Assembly (NCBI GenBank): GCA_028693055.1
Contig: JAQUWD010000025.1
Span: forward strand, 1-50,259
Reading direction: 5' to 3'
From: Eubacteriales bacterium
GTDB taxonomy: Bacteria; Bacillota; Clostridia; Christensenellales; Aristaeellaceae
DNA length: 50,259 nucleotides
Of this stretch, positions 1 to 6,422 are shown in pieces; positions within the stretch are counted from its first letter, which is position 1; each line of letters opens with the position of its first letter. The notes beneath the pieces were generated by a model. The model was not told the origin of the DNA. It was given only the letters and a program-made list of their open reading frames with translations, and searched no databases. A program made the translations under genes and the position numbers.

Positions 1-646
1 TATGGCGCTTTTTCTTTCTTTTCCGCAATAAAACCAAGTCCTCGTCCGTTGCGGGGGAACAGGCCCCGGCCAATCTTGCTAGCTCTTCTCTGGAAACCAG
101 ACGAATCTCCGGGGAGGAGGCTTCGGCATAATGCAGCGCCGCCTTGCTCATAGGTGCGGTTACGCACAAAAAGCAGCGCTCCGATTGATGCTCGTGAGCT
201 TCCTTCACCGCTTCGATGACCTGCTGCACAGAGATTTCTAAGCTGGGATGCACGCAGATTAGCCGTATCAATATCCGCTTGCCGTTGAGCATGCCGACAA
301 CGCCCCATTCCACGGCTCTTTGCATCTCGACGGGCGCTTTTGGCGCAAGCCATAGAGCTACTTGAAAGGCAGCGTGACGGGGCGGCAGCAGCAGCAGCTT
401 TTCTAGCGCCATTTCACCGCCCAGCATGCGTCGCATTTCATCCTCCCGTTTTATTACCCTTTTTTTCCCAAGCATCCTTGCCAGCAGCCATAAAAGGCCT
501 CCCATGGCTAAGCCGGACGATAATGCTGGAAGGCTAAGACCCCATAGGTATACAAACCATCCTATGCCTACGCATGCCGCAACCAAGCCCCTTAACAAAT
601 GATCTGCAAAGGAAGCCACCGGCGTTTTTTGACGGTACTTCTCCAT
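1..646 (-). CDS. Two-helix membrane protein with Mrr-like soluble domain, 3' end cut by window edge
   Basis: This reading frame is open from an ATG at 646 to the window edge, so at least 215 residues are visible and the C-terminus is missing. An AAAGGGGG ribosome binding site lies just upstream. Residues about 17-36 and 40-58 form two membrane helices, followed by a basic linker. Residues about 100-195 look like a restriction-endonuclease/Mrr-type fold: the tail RCFLCVTAPMSKAALHYAE, then IRLVSREELARLAG, matches the pattern 'hydrophobic strand - T.A...A - strand - d.eeLa.L' at the end of Mrr domains. I see no clear D...ExK/QxK catalytic set, so nuclease activity is doubtful. The visible tail is very basic (RKRKKKR). 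It is divergent from nadD. The family assignment is inference from a weak pattern; that the gene is real is much surer, because the frame is long, has an RBS and is read as sensible protein throughout. Confidence 0.72.
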   Translation of the reverse strand, partial: MEKYRQKTPVASFADHLLRGLVAACVGIGWFVYLWGLSLPALSSGLAMGGLLWLLARMLGKKRVIKREDEMRRMLGGEMALEKLLLLPPRHAAFQVALWLAPKAPVEMQRAVEWGVVGMLNGKRILIRLICVHPSLEISVQQVIEAVKEAHEHQSERCFLCVTAPMSKAALHYAEASSPEIRLVSREELARLAGACSPATDEDLVLLRKRKKKRH

Positions 647-712
647 GACGCACGCCCCCTTTCATGGAATGGAACGACTTTGAGGAAGTACTTTCCCTTT
701 TATTATTTTTTT

Positions 713-720
713 AGTATAAT
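713..720 (+). promoter_or_regulatory. -10 element of probable nadD-yqeK promoter
   Basis: AGTATAAT lies about 30 bp upstream of the nadD start in an AT-rich stretch with a run of seven T at 706-712. No good -35 hexamer is found 16-18 bp upstream (TTTCCC at 692-697 is the best). The gap 647-751 between the divergent genes holds nothing else that I recognise. Confidence 0.35.
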
Positions 721-751
721 CAAAATATACATCGGGAAGGAAGGGTAGCCT

Positions 752-1933
752 TTGGCAAGGGAACGCATCGGCATCATGGGCGGTAGCTTTAACCCCGTTC
801 ATGAACGCCATATCGAAATGGCACGGGGTGCTTTAGAGGAATTGAAGCTGGATCGAATTCTTTTTATGCCCACCGGCAATCCGCCCCATAAGCACGACGA
901 GCTTGCGGATGCGGAGCATCGCTACGAAATGACAAGGCTTGCGGTTTTGGATAAACCCGGCTTGTTTACCTCTCGATTGGAGCTGGAACGGGAAGGCGTT
1001 ATTTATACGGTAGATACCCTGACGCTGCTGCGCAAGCAGCATCCCAATGCCGATCTGTTTTTCCTGATCGGCGAGGACACGATGGCAGATCTACTCAATT
1101 GGCGCAAGCCGGACAAGGTTTTTACACTCTGCACCTTTGCCGTGTGCTGCCGCTCCACCTCCGAGCCTCGTACGAACCCTGTCTATCGTCAGCTTGTCCT
1201 ACGTGGCGCTCATTTGGTATTTCTTACGCTACCGCCGGATAATGTATCCTCCACTGAAATCCGCGTGTCGCTTGCAGCGGGAAAGGAACCGGAGCATTTA
1301 CCCCCGCAAGTGATGGAATACATACGGATAATGGGGCTATATCACGTTCCCCAAAGCCCCGTTGGTGCGGATCAGCTTTATCCGAAGCTGCGACAAGCAT
1401 TAAGCGAGAAACGCTTGGTGCATTCCCTATTGGTGGCGGATACAGCCAGAAAACTGGCGCTTCGCTACCATGAGGACCCCGAAAGGGCCGAGCTTGCCGG
1501 GCTTTTGCACGACTGCGCCAAGTGCATGCCTTTGACTGTGCAACAGGCAATTGCCCAAAAGCAACGCTTGCTGCTGGATAAGGAGATTGTTCAAAGTGAA
1601 AATCTTTTACACGGCTATGTAGGCGCAGCAGTGGCAGAGGAAAGCTATGGTGTAACCGATCCCAATGTTTTAGCGGCTATTCGCTGTCATACAACCGGAA
1701 AAGTCGGCATGCTGCCCTTGGACATGATTCTCTTTTTGGCGGATAAAATAGAGCCGTCAAGACGCAGCTATCCAGCGCTGGAGGAAGTGCGCCGCTTGGC
1801 GGAAGAAAATCTAATCGACGCCATGCGGTATTCGCTTTTGTCTACTTTGGATTATGTAAGAAAGCAGAATCGAACGCCCCACCCAACGACCCAGCGCGTG
1901 GTGGACTGGCTGAATCGACTGCAAAACAAGTAA
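752..1933 (+). CDS. nadD-yqeK: Bifunctional nicotinate-nucleotide adenylyltransferase / YqeK-type HD phosphohydrolase
   Basis: A 393-residue fusion of two proteins that are usually separate neighbouring genes in Bacillota. Residues 1 to about 200 are NadD, which adenylylates nicotinate mononucleotide to deamido-NAD: the nucleotidyltransferase signature GGSFNPVHERH is at residues 10-20 (the usual HxGH is HERH here), and the SSTEIR motif that closes the domain is near its end. Residues from about 205 on are a YqeK HD domain, a family known to hydrolyse diadenosine tetraphosphate symmetrically: VHSLLVADTA, AGLLHDCAK, a conserved histidine in IRCHTTGK and ADKIEPSR are all present. The start is a TTG at 752 with GGGAAGGAAGG eight bases upstream. 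It is followed after 13 bp by rsfS, the usual partner gene. Cytoplasmic. The LytR-type gene sometimes found in this cluster is absent. Confidence 0.95.
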   Translation: MARERIGIMGGSFNPVHERHIEMARGALEELKLDRILFMPTGNPPHKHDELADAEHRYEMTRLAVLDKPGLFTSRLELEREGVIYTVDTLTLLRKQHPNADLFFLIGEDTMADLLNWRKPDKVFTLCTFAVCCRSTSEPRTNPVYRQLVLRGAHLVFLTLPPDNVSSTEIRVSLAAGKEPEHLPPQVMEYIRIMGLYHVPQSPVGADQLYPKLRQALSEKRLVHSLLVADTARKLALRYHEDPERAELAGLLHDCAKCMPLTVQQAIAQKQRLLLDKEIVQSENLLHGYVGAAVAEESYGVTDPNVLAAIRCHTTGKVGMLPLDMILFLADKIEPSRRSYPALEEVRRLAEENLIDAMRYSLLSTLDYVRKQNRTPHPTTQRVVDWLNRLQNK

Positions 1934-1946
1934 AGGAGATTAACAA

Positions 1947-2306
1947 TTGATGGATTTGGTACAAACCGTTGCTCAAGCTCTCTATGAAAAAAAGGCTCAG
2001 AATATCGTGGCCTTGGATGTGTCGGACATGACGGTCATTACAGATACGATGATCATTGCCAGCGGGCGCAGCGCCATACAGGTAAAGGCCTTGGCGGACG
2101 AGGTAGAGGATAAGCTGGCGGAGCTTAATCGCTTTCCTACCCGCAAGGAAGGCCAGCAGGAGGGACGCTGGATCGTTCTGGACTACGGCGACATTCTGGT
2201 TCACCTCTTTCATACTGAGGAACGAGAGTTTTATCGGCTGGATAAGCTTTGGGACGGCGATAACAACCATATCGCGCTGCCCTTTGATCCGGCGGATGAG
2301 GACTAA
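1947..2306 (+). CDS. rsfS: Ribosomal silencing factor RsfS
   Basis: A 118-119 residue protein of the RsfS/Iojap family, which binds ribosomal protein uL14 and blocks 30S-50S joining when nutrients are short. The core is clear: NIVALDVSDMTVITDTMII, then SGRSAIQVKALADEVEDKL, then the WIVLDYGDILVHLF motif. Length is normal for the family. An AAAGGAG site at 1932-1938 serves either a TTG at 1947 (spacing 8) or the ATG at 1950 (spacing 11); the two differ by one residue. It follows nadD-yqeK by 13 bp and is almost surely cotranscribed. Confidence 0.95.
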   Translation: MMDLVQTVAQALYEKKAQNIVALDVSDMTVITDTMIIASGRSAIQVKALADEVEDKLAELNRFPTRKEGQQEGRWIVLDYGDILVHLFHTEEREFYRLDKLWDGDNNHIALPFDPADED

Positions 2307-2355
2307 CTTACCCAGCCGATTGATACGATTTCGCCTCGGTTTCAGGCTTTGTTCA

Positions 2356-2383
2356 TTGAACCGTCACCATCAAAAGCTATGCT
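2356..2383 (+). promoter_or_regulatory. Possible promoter of first two-component system, with palindrome over -10
   Basis: TTGAAC (2356-2361), 16 bp spacer, TATGCT (2378-2383). The -10 lies in the loop and right arm of a perfect 8-bp inverted repeat, TCAAAAGC-TAT-GCTTTTGA at 2370-2388, which could be an operator. The hairpin has no U-tract, so it is a poor terminator for rsfS. Moderate support only. Confidence 0.35.
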
Positions 2384-2403
2384 TTTGAAAGACGCGCCTC
2401 ATT

Positions 2404-2448
2404 GGCGTTGTCGATTAACGATTGTACAAAGGCAAGGGGGACAACGCC
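2404..2448 (+). repeat. 9-bp inverted repeat bracketing the RBS of the response regulator
   Basis: GGCGTTGTC (2404-2412) and its exact complement GACAACGCC (2440-2448) are 27 bases apart. The right arm ends immediately before the ATG at 2449 and overlaps the AAGGGGG ribosome binding site (2434-2440). If transcribed, the stem would hold the last base of the RBS and the region between RBS and start codon, so it could damp translation. Confidence 0.4.
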
Positions 2449-3129
2449 ATGAAGCTGCTCATTGTGGATGACGAGGAAAAAATTCGGGACTTAATTGCAA
2501 AATATGCCGCCTTTGAAGGCTATGAATACATCGAAGCTGAGAACGGCATGGATGCAATTGAAAAAGCCAGACGGGAAGCCGTTGATCTGGTGATTATGGA
2601 CATCATGATGCCGGAATTGGACGGCTTTTCCGCCGCGCGAGAGATCCGTAAGGATAAACCCGTACCCATTATTCTGCTTTCAGCACGCGGAGAAGAATAC
2701 GATAAAATTCATGGCTTTGAGCTAGGGATTGACGATTATGTTGTCAAACCCTTTTCGCCTAAGGAATTGATGCTACGAGTAGGCGCTGTGCTTCGGCGCA
2801 GCCAAGCCGTTAGTATGGAAAGCGTGAATCAGCATGAGGTGGTGGTGATTGACGATATGCGGGTGGATTATACCGCGCGTCAGGTGACCATTGAGGGGCA
2901 AGCCCTTGACCTCTCCCCGAAGGAATATGATTTGCTGTTCTATATGGTTAAGAATCGCGGTATTGCATTGACGCGCGATAAGCTGATCAGCGAGGTGTGG
3001 GGATTCGATTTTTTTGGCGACGACCGCACCTTGGATACCCATATCAAGCTTTTGCGCAAGCAGCTAGGGGACTATGCAAGGTATATTACCACCTTGCGAG
3101 GGGTGGGATACCGCTTTGAAAAAAACTGA
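2449..3129 (+). CDS. OmpR/PhoB-family response regulator
   Basis: A 226-residue two-domain response regulator. The receiver domain (about 1-118) has the acidic pair in LIVDDEE, the phosphoacceptor Asp51 in VIMDIMMPELDG, and the conserved Lys in VVKPFSP. The C-terminal winged helix (about 130-226) has LSPKEYDLLFYMVKNRG, the recognition-helix region DDRTLDTHIKLLRKQLG and the closing GVGYRFE. The ATG at 2449 is chosen because AAGGGGG lies at spacing 8; a TTG at 2422 in the same frame lacks a site. The gene is followed directly by its sensor kinase, whose start overlaps or abuts the stop codon, so the pair is coupled. Target genes cannot be told from sequence. Confidence 0.93.
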   Translation: MKLLIVDDEEKIRDLIAKYAAFEGYEYIEAENGMDAIEKARREAVDLVIMDIMMPELDGFSAAREIRKDKPVPIILLSARGEEYDKIHGFELGIDDYVVKPFSPKELMLRVGAVLRRSQAVSMESVNQHEVVVIDDMRVDYTARQVTIEGQALDLSPKEYDLLFYMVKNRGIALTRDKLISEVWGFDFFGDDRTLDTHIKLLRKQLGDYARYITTLRGVGYRFEKN

Positions 3130-3151
3130 TCCGCATGAGAAGGGCAGACTT

Positions 3152-4666
3152 TTGAAAAAAATAAAGCAAAAGCATCGCTCTATGAGCATTCGCAGCCGCA
3201 TTTTTATCTATTTTTTGCTTTTTACAGCACTGCTCTTGGTCCTTCTATGGCTGTTTCAAATTGTTTTTTTGGATGTGTTTTATCGCATGCAAAAGACCGA
3301 CGGCGTACAGAAGGCTTCCGAGAGCATTGCTCGAAATATTGAGCATGAAGAAATTGAAACGCTGATCGACCGACTGGGACAAGAAAACGGCGTGTGTATT
3401 CTGGTAACAGATGAAAAAATGAACACGGTCTATTCATCGGATACAACCTTCGGTTGCATCATTCATCATTTGAACCCGCGAGATTTGCGCAGAATGACCG
3501 AGCATCTTGATCAGGACGGAGATACGGATTACAGCACCTTTCCCATGACCGGCTTTCCCTCTAGCAAATATGACGATCGAAAATTTGACGGACACGTGCC
3601 GCCTCCCGATACGGGGAGCGCGAAAAGCCTGATCTCTGTGCGGAGGGTAACGCTATCGGATGGCAGCGTTCGCTTTGTGTTCCTGAATACGCTGATTACG
3701 CCGGTTACCTCCACCGTGCAAACCATTCGCAATGAGCTGTTCTTTATTACCGGCATTCTGGTGCTACTGTCCTTCCTTCTCTCTTGGCTGTTATCGCGCC
3801 ATATTTCCCGACCTATTGCGGAAACGACGGTGGCCGCCAGAGAATTGAGCGTGGGCGAATATCATCCCGTGCATTCTAGAGTTAGCTATCGAGAGATCGA
3901 CGAGCTTAACGGTCAGCTGGAGCAAGCGGCGAAGGATTTGCATCGCGTGGAGGAAATGCAGCGCGAGCTGATCGCTAACATCAGCCATGATTTGCGTACC
4001 CCGCTGACGCTCATCGAGGGGTATGTAGAAGTGATGCGTGATCTGCCCGGCGAGAATACAACGGAGAATATGCAGGTTGTAATTGACGAAACGAAGCGCC
4101 TGAGCACCTTGGTGAACGCCGTACTGGACTATAGCAAGGGGAAAAACGGGAAGGAAGAGCTCCATTTATCTCGTTTCAGCCTTACAAAGAGTATACGAGG
4201 TATTATCGAGCGGTACGGAAAGCTGATCGAGCAAGACGGTTATCGCATTCTCTTTTCCCCCCAAAGAGACGCGATGGTATTAGCGGATGAGCTACAGGTT
4301 AGTCAAGTCGTCTACAATCTGGTAAATAACGCGTTGACCTATACCGGGGAAGACAAGACGGTTACCATCGAACAAACCATACGGGAAAATAAGATTCGGA
4401 TTGAGATTAAAGATAGCGGCGAGGGAATTGAACCGGACGAGCTTCCCTTTATTTGGAGCCGCTATTACCGCGGCCAGAAGCCGCATAAGCGCCCTACCGT
4501 CGGCACGGGCTTAGGCCTTAATATCGCTCAGGGCATTTTGGAGAAGCATGGTATGGAGTACGGCGTGGAAAGCACGGTCGGGCAGGGTAGCAATTTCTGG
4601 TTTGAGCTACCAGAAACCGACGAAAGCACATCGCACCTCCAAATAACAGGAGGACAGGATGAATGA
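3152..4666 (+). CDS. Membrane sensor histidine kinase (HAMP-HisKA-HATPase)
   Basis: About 504 residues from the TTG at 3152, which has AGAAGGG at spacing 7 and follows the regulator's stop by 22 bp. A TTG at 3116 (RBS GAGGGGTGGG) and an ATG at 3182 are also possible. Order of parts: a cytoplasmic basic start, membrane helix 1 (IFIYFLLFTALLLVLLWLF), an extracytoplasmic sensor of about 150 residues with no family that I recognise, membrane helix 2 (LFFITGILVLLSFLLSWLL), HAMP, the HisKA box NISHDLRTPLT with phosphoacceptor His about residue 279, then the ATPase domain with NNALTY, DSGEGIEPDELPFIWSRYY and GTGLGLNIAQGIL. It phosphorylates the regulator just upstream. The next gene overlaps its 3' end by 8 bp. 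Confidence 0.92.
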   Translation: MKKIKQKHRSMSIRSRIFIYFLLFTALLLVLLWLFQIVFLDVFYRMQKTDGVQKASESIARNIEHEEIETLIDRLGQENGVCILVTDEKMNTVYSSDTTFGCIIHHLNPRDLRRMTEHLDQDGDTDYSTFPMTGFPSSKYDDRKFDGHVPPPDTGSAKSLISVRRVTLSDGSVRFVFLNTLITPVTSTVQTIRNELFFITGILVLLSFLLSWLLSRHISRPIAETTVAARELSVGEYHPVHSRVSYREIDELNGQLEQAAKDLHRVEEMQRELIANISHDLRTPLTLIEGYVEVMRDLPGENTTENMQVVIDETKRLSTLVNAVLDYSKGKNGKEELHLSRFSLTKSIRGIIERYGKLIEQDGYRILFSPQRDAMVLADELQVSQVVYNLVNNALTYTGEDKTVTIEQTIRENKIRIEIKDSGEGIEPDELPFIWSRYYRGQKPHKRPTVGTGLGLNIAQGILEKHGMEYGVESTVGQGSNFWFELPETDESTSHLQITGGQDE

Positions 4667-5180
4667 TAAGCTAACCGTTCTTTCTAAAATCGCCAGAGAA
4701 ATGAACAGCCGCTCGCTGCTATGGGCAGTGGGCGGCTCCGCTATGCTATATTTTCGCGGATTATCGCAATGCTTTAGGGACGTCGATTTGCTGATTGAGG
4801 TACGGCAGGCAACGATGGCGCAGGACGCTCTGCTAGCGCTGGGAGCAACGCAAAAAAAGATGGATAAAAGTGATGGATGCTTCTACTCCGGCTTCTTTTG
4901 CTCGTACGAATGGAACGGATTGGACATTGATTTGATCGGCGATTTCGGAATCATCAAGGATGGCGTGCTCCATACCTACCCGCTTCACTCTTTTGATATT
5001 GACGCAACGGCGCTTTTAGGCAATGCGGAGGTGCCGCTTCATAGGGCAGAGCTATGGAAAGAGCTCTATACGCTTATGGACAGACCGCAAAGAGTCGCCG
5101 ATATTACGCGCGGGCCTCTTTGCGAACGTCCCTATCCTCTGCTTACCACTGCCAAACGGCAGCCAGAACAACAGAAATAA
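4659..5180 (+). CDS. Putative nucleotidyltransferase-fold protein
   Basis: A 173-residue soluble protein starting at an ATG that overlaps the kinase gene by 8 bp, with AGGAGG directly upstream. The N-terminus LLWAVGGSAMLYFRG followed by FRDVDLLIEV matches the GG-S...D-x-D active site of pol-beta-type nucleotidyltransferases, and NGLDIDLIGDFG supplies the expected third acidic strand. Such small single-domain NTases include antibiotic adenylyltransferases and AbiEii-type antitoxin-paired enzymes; I cannot say which substrate applies. No obvious toxin or HEPN partner is adjacent. The coupling to the kinase suggests it is made with the two-component system. The 3' end is overlapped by 38 bp by the small minus-strand gene. 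Confidence 0.68.
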   Translation: MNDKLTVLSKIAREMNSRSLLWAVGGSAMLYFRGLSQCFRDVDLLIEVRQATMAQDALLALGATQKKMDKSDGCFYSGFFCSYEWNGLDIDLIGDFGIIKDGVLHTYPLHSFDIDATALLGNAEVPLHRAELWKELYTLMDRPQRVADITRGPLCERPYPLLTTAKRQPEQQK

Positions 5181-5256
5181 TCATCAAGCCCGCCAGCGCT
5201 AGGCTTACTGCGCGAACCAAAACGGTTTTGGTATTGGTCTTACTGCGGTTTGCCAT
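5143..5256 (-). CDS. 37-residue single-span membrane protein
   Basis: A short gene easily missed. It encodes a basic N-terminus (MANRSKTNTKT) followed by one hydrophobic helix of about 20 residues (VSLALAGLMIISVVLAAVW) and ends in QW. The ATG at 5256 has a GGGGG ribosome binding site nine bases upstream, and a good promoter (TTGTCC-N17-TATACT) lies 35-63 bp upstream. It resembles the tiny Lys/Arg-rich plus one-helix proteins found widely in Bacillota (DUF4044-like), but no motif allows a confident family call. Its 3' end runs convergently into the end of the nucleotidyltransferase gene. Probable location: cytoplasmic membrane. Function unknown. Confidence 0.68.
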   Translation of the reverse strand: MANRSKTNTKTVLVRAVSLALAGLMIISVVLAAVWQW

Positions 5257-5290
5257 TGGGCGTTCCCCCTTTGCTATTTGAAATCGCCTT

Positions 5291-5319
5291 AGTATAGCAT
5301 AAGCCTATCCATCGGACAA
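5291..5319 (-). promoter_or_regulatory. Sigma-A promoter of the 37-residue membrane protein
   Basis: On the minus strand TTGTCC (5319-5314), 17-bp spacer, TATACT (5296-5291). The first base of the transcript would lie about 30 bp before the ATG at 5256, a normal leader. Confidence 0.62.
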
Positions 5320-5391
5320 GAGAGCCGCCGGCAGGAAAAGCGAGTTCATCAAAATTTCACAATTCATCCTTACATTGCATACCAATGCGGC

Positions 5392-5420
5392 TTGCAAGTT
5401 CCAGCGCAGGGTTGTATAAT
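5392..5420 (+). promoter_or_regulatory. Sigma-A promoter of DUF951-lepB
   Basis: TTGCAA (5392-5397), 17-bp spacer, TATAAT (5415-5420), 32 bp before the DUF951 start codon. This is one of the best promoter matches in the window and is divergent from the promoter at 5291-5319. Confidence 0.75.
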
Positions 5421-5452
5421 GCAATACGTGAGAAACGGAGGTGCCGCGCGAC

Positions 5453-5683
5453 ATGGAAGAAATCCGTTTGGGCGATGTGGTTCAAACACGCAAATCCCAT
5501 CCCTGCGGCAGCGACCGCTGGACGGTTATTCGTATTGGCGCGGATATCAAAATCAAATGCCTCGGCTGCGGACGCATTGTCATGATGGATCGAGCCGATT
5601 TTGTAAAGCGCCGGAAAAAAACCGTTGAACAAGGCTCCGTGCCGGAAGAGGTAACCCTTCGGCAAATGGCGGAGCAACGCTAA
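5453..5683 (+). CDS. DUF951 family protein (YyzM-like)
   Basis: A 76-residue protein with the DUF951 core: VGDVVQ-type start (LGDVVQTRKSHPCG), then WTVIRIGADIKIKCLGCGR and a basic region (FVKRRKK). The three cysteines in HPCG and CLGCG look able to bind a metal. The family is widespread in Bacillota and its function is not established; a nucleic-acid-binding role is often suspected from the small basic beta-barrel look. The ATG at 5453 is preferred (GGAGG at 5437-5441); a GTG at 5441 in the same frame would overlap that site. A C-terminal tail of about 15 residues beyond the usual family end is present. lepB follows after 15 bp. Confidence 0.88.
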   Translation: MEEIRLGDVVQTRKSHPCGSDRWTVIRIGADIKIKCLGCGRIVMMDRADFVKRRKKTVEQGSVPEEVTLRQMAEQR

Positions 5684-5698
5684 GGAGGAACCATATTC

Positions 5699-6307
5699 AT
5701 GCAAGCGCAGGACCAACAGATGCCGCAGACCGAAACCGAGACCATCAATAAAAAAGAAAAGAAACCTGTAAATGTGAAAAAAGAAATCTTGAGCTGGATT
5801 CTTACATTGGGCGCGGCTGTGGTCATCGCCCTCGTGATTCGCCATTTTTTATTTGAGCCGATTCGCGTGGATGGGGAAAGCATGTGCGATACCTTGCAAA
5901 ATAACGAGATCATGCTGGTGACCAAGCCGGAGTACCTCTTCGGCGGCGACCCGCAACGCGGCGACGTTATTATCTGCAAATATCCCGGACGAACGGAAAA
6001 CTTTGTGAAGCGTGTCATGGGCGTTCCCGGCGATGTGATCGAGGTGCGGCAGAATGTTGTATACCGCAACGGAGAAGCCGTTGACGAGCCTTACCTGACC
6101 CCGGAACGCAATAATAACGGCTTTAGCATGGAAGCCTTTACGCTGGGCGAAAACGAGTATTTTGTAATGGGCGATAACCGCGATAACAGTCACGATAGTC
6201 GTAATTATTATGGCTATGGTTCTCCCTCCGCTATCACTAGGGATATGATCATTGGGCATGTGCGTTGCGTGGTATTCCCTTTTGACGCAATTCGAGGCAT
6301 CGAATAA
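5699..6307 (+). CDS. lepB: Signal peptidase I
   Basis: A 202-residue type I signal peptidase, the membrane enzyme that cuts signal peptides from exported proteins on the outer face. A charged cytoplasmic N-terminus is followed by one anchor helix (WILTLGAAVVIALVIRHFLF), then box B with the catalytic Ser61 (DGESMCDTL), box D with the general-base Lys104 (NFVKRVMGVPGD) and box E (MGDNRDNSHDSR). All catalytic parts are present and the length is normal for Bacillota. The ATG has AAGGAGGAAC about nine bases upstream. Cotranscribed with DUF951. In related genomes lepB often sits near rplS and rbgA; here two sugar-utilisation genes separate it from rbgA. Confidence 0.96.
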   Translation: MQAQDQQMPQTETETINKKEKKPVNVKKEILSWILTLGAAVVIALVIRHFLFEPIRVDGESMCDTLQNNEIMLVTKPEYLFGGDPQRGDVIICKYPGRTENFVKRVMGVPGDVIEVRQNVVYRNGEAVDEPYLTPERNNNGFSMEAFTLGENEYFVMGDNRDNSHDSRNYYGYGSPSAITRDMIIGHVRCVVFPFDAIRGIE

Positions 6308-6422
6308 TTTACATTTTTTCATAGATGATCTTTTGGAAAATGGCTGCATTTTTGTTGCGTTTATGCTACCATTCAGCCATCGGTTTCCCCACGAGTGACG
6401 CGGAGAAGGACGGAAAAGAAAC

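Noticed and set aside
340..537. 65-codon plus-strand frame
   Set aside because: It lies opposite the open minus-strand membrane protein gene and has no ribosome binding site.
2370..2388. Terminator for rsfS
   Set aside because: The 8-bp hairpin has no T-tract on the plus strand; an operator role is at least as likely.
6308..6422. Terminator between lepB and the MFS gene
   Set aside because: The best stem (CATTTT/AAAATG) is only 6 bp and AT-only, with no following T-tract.
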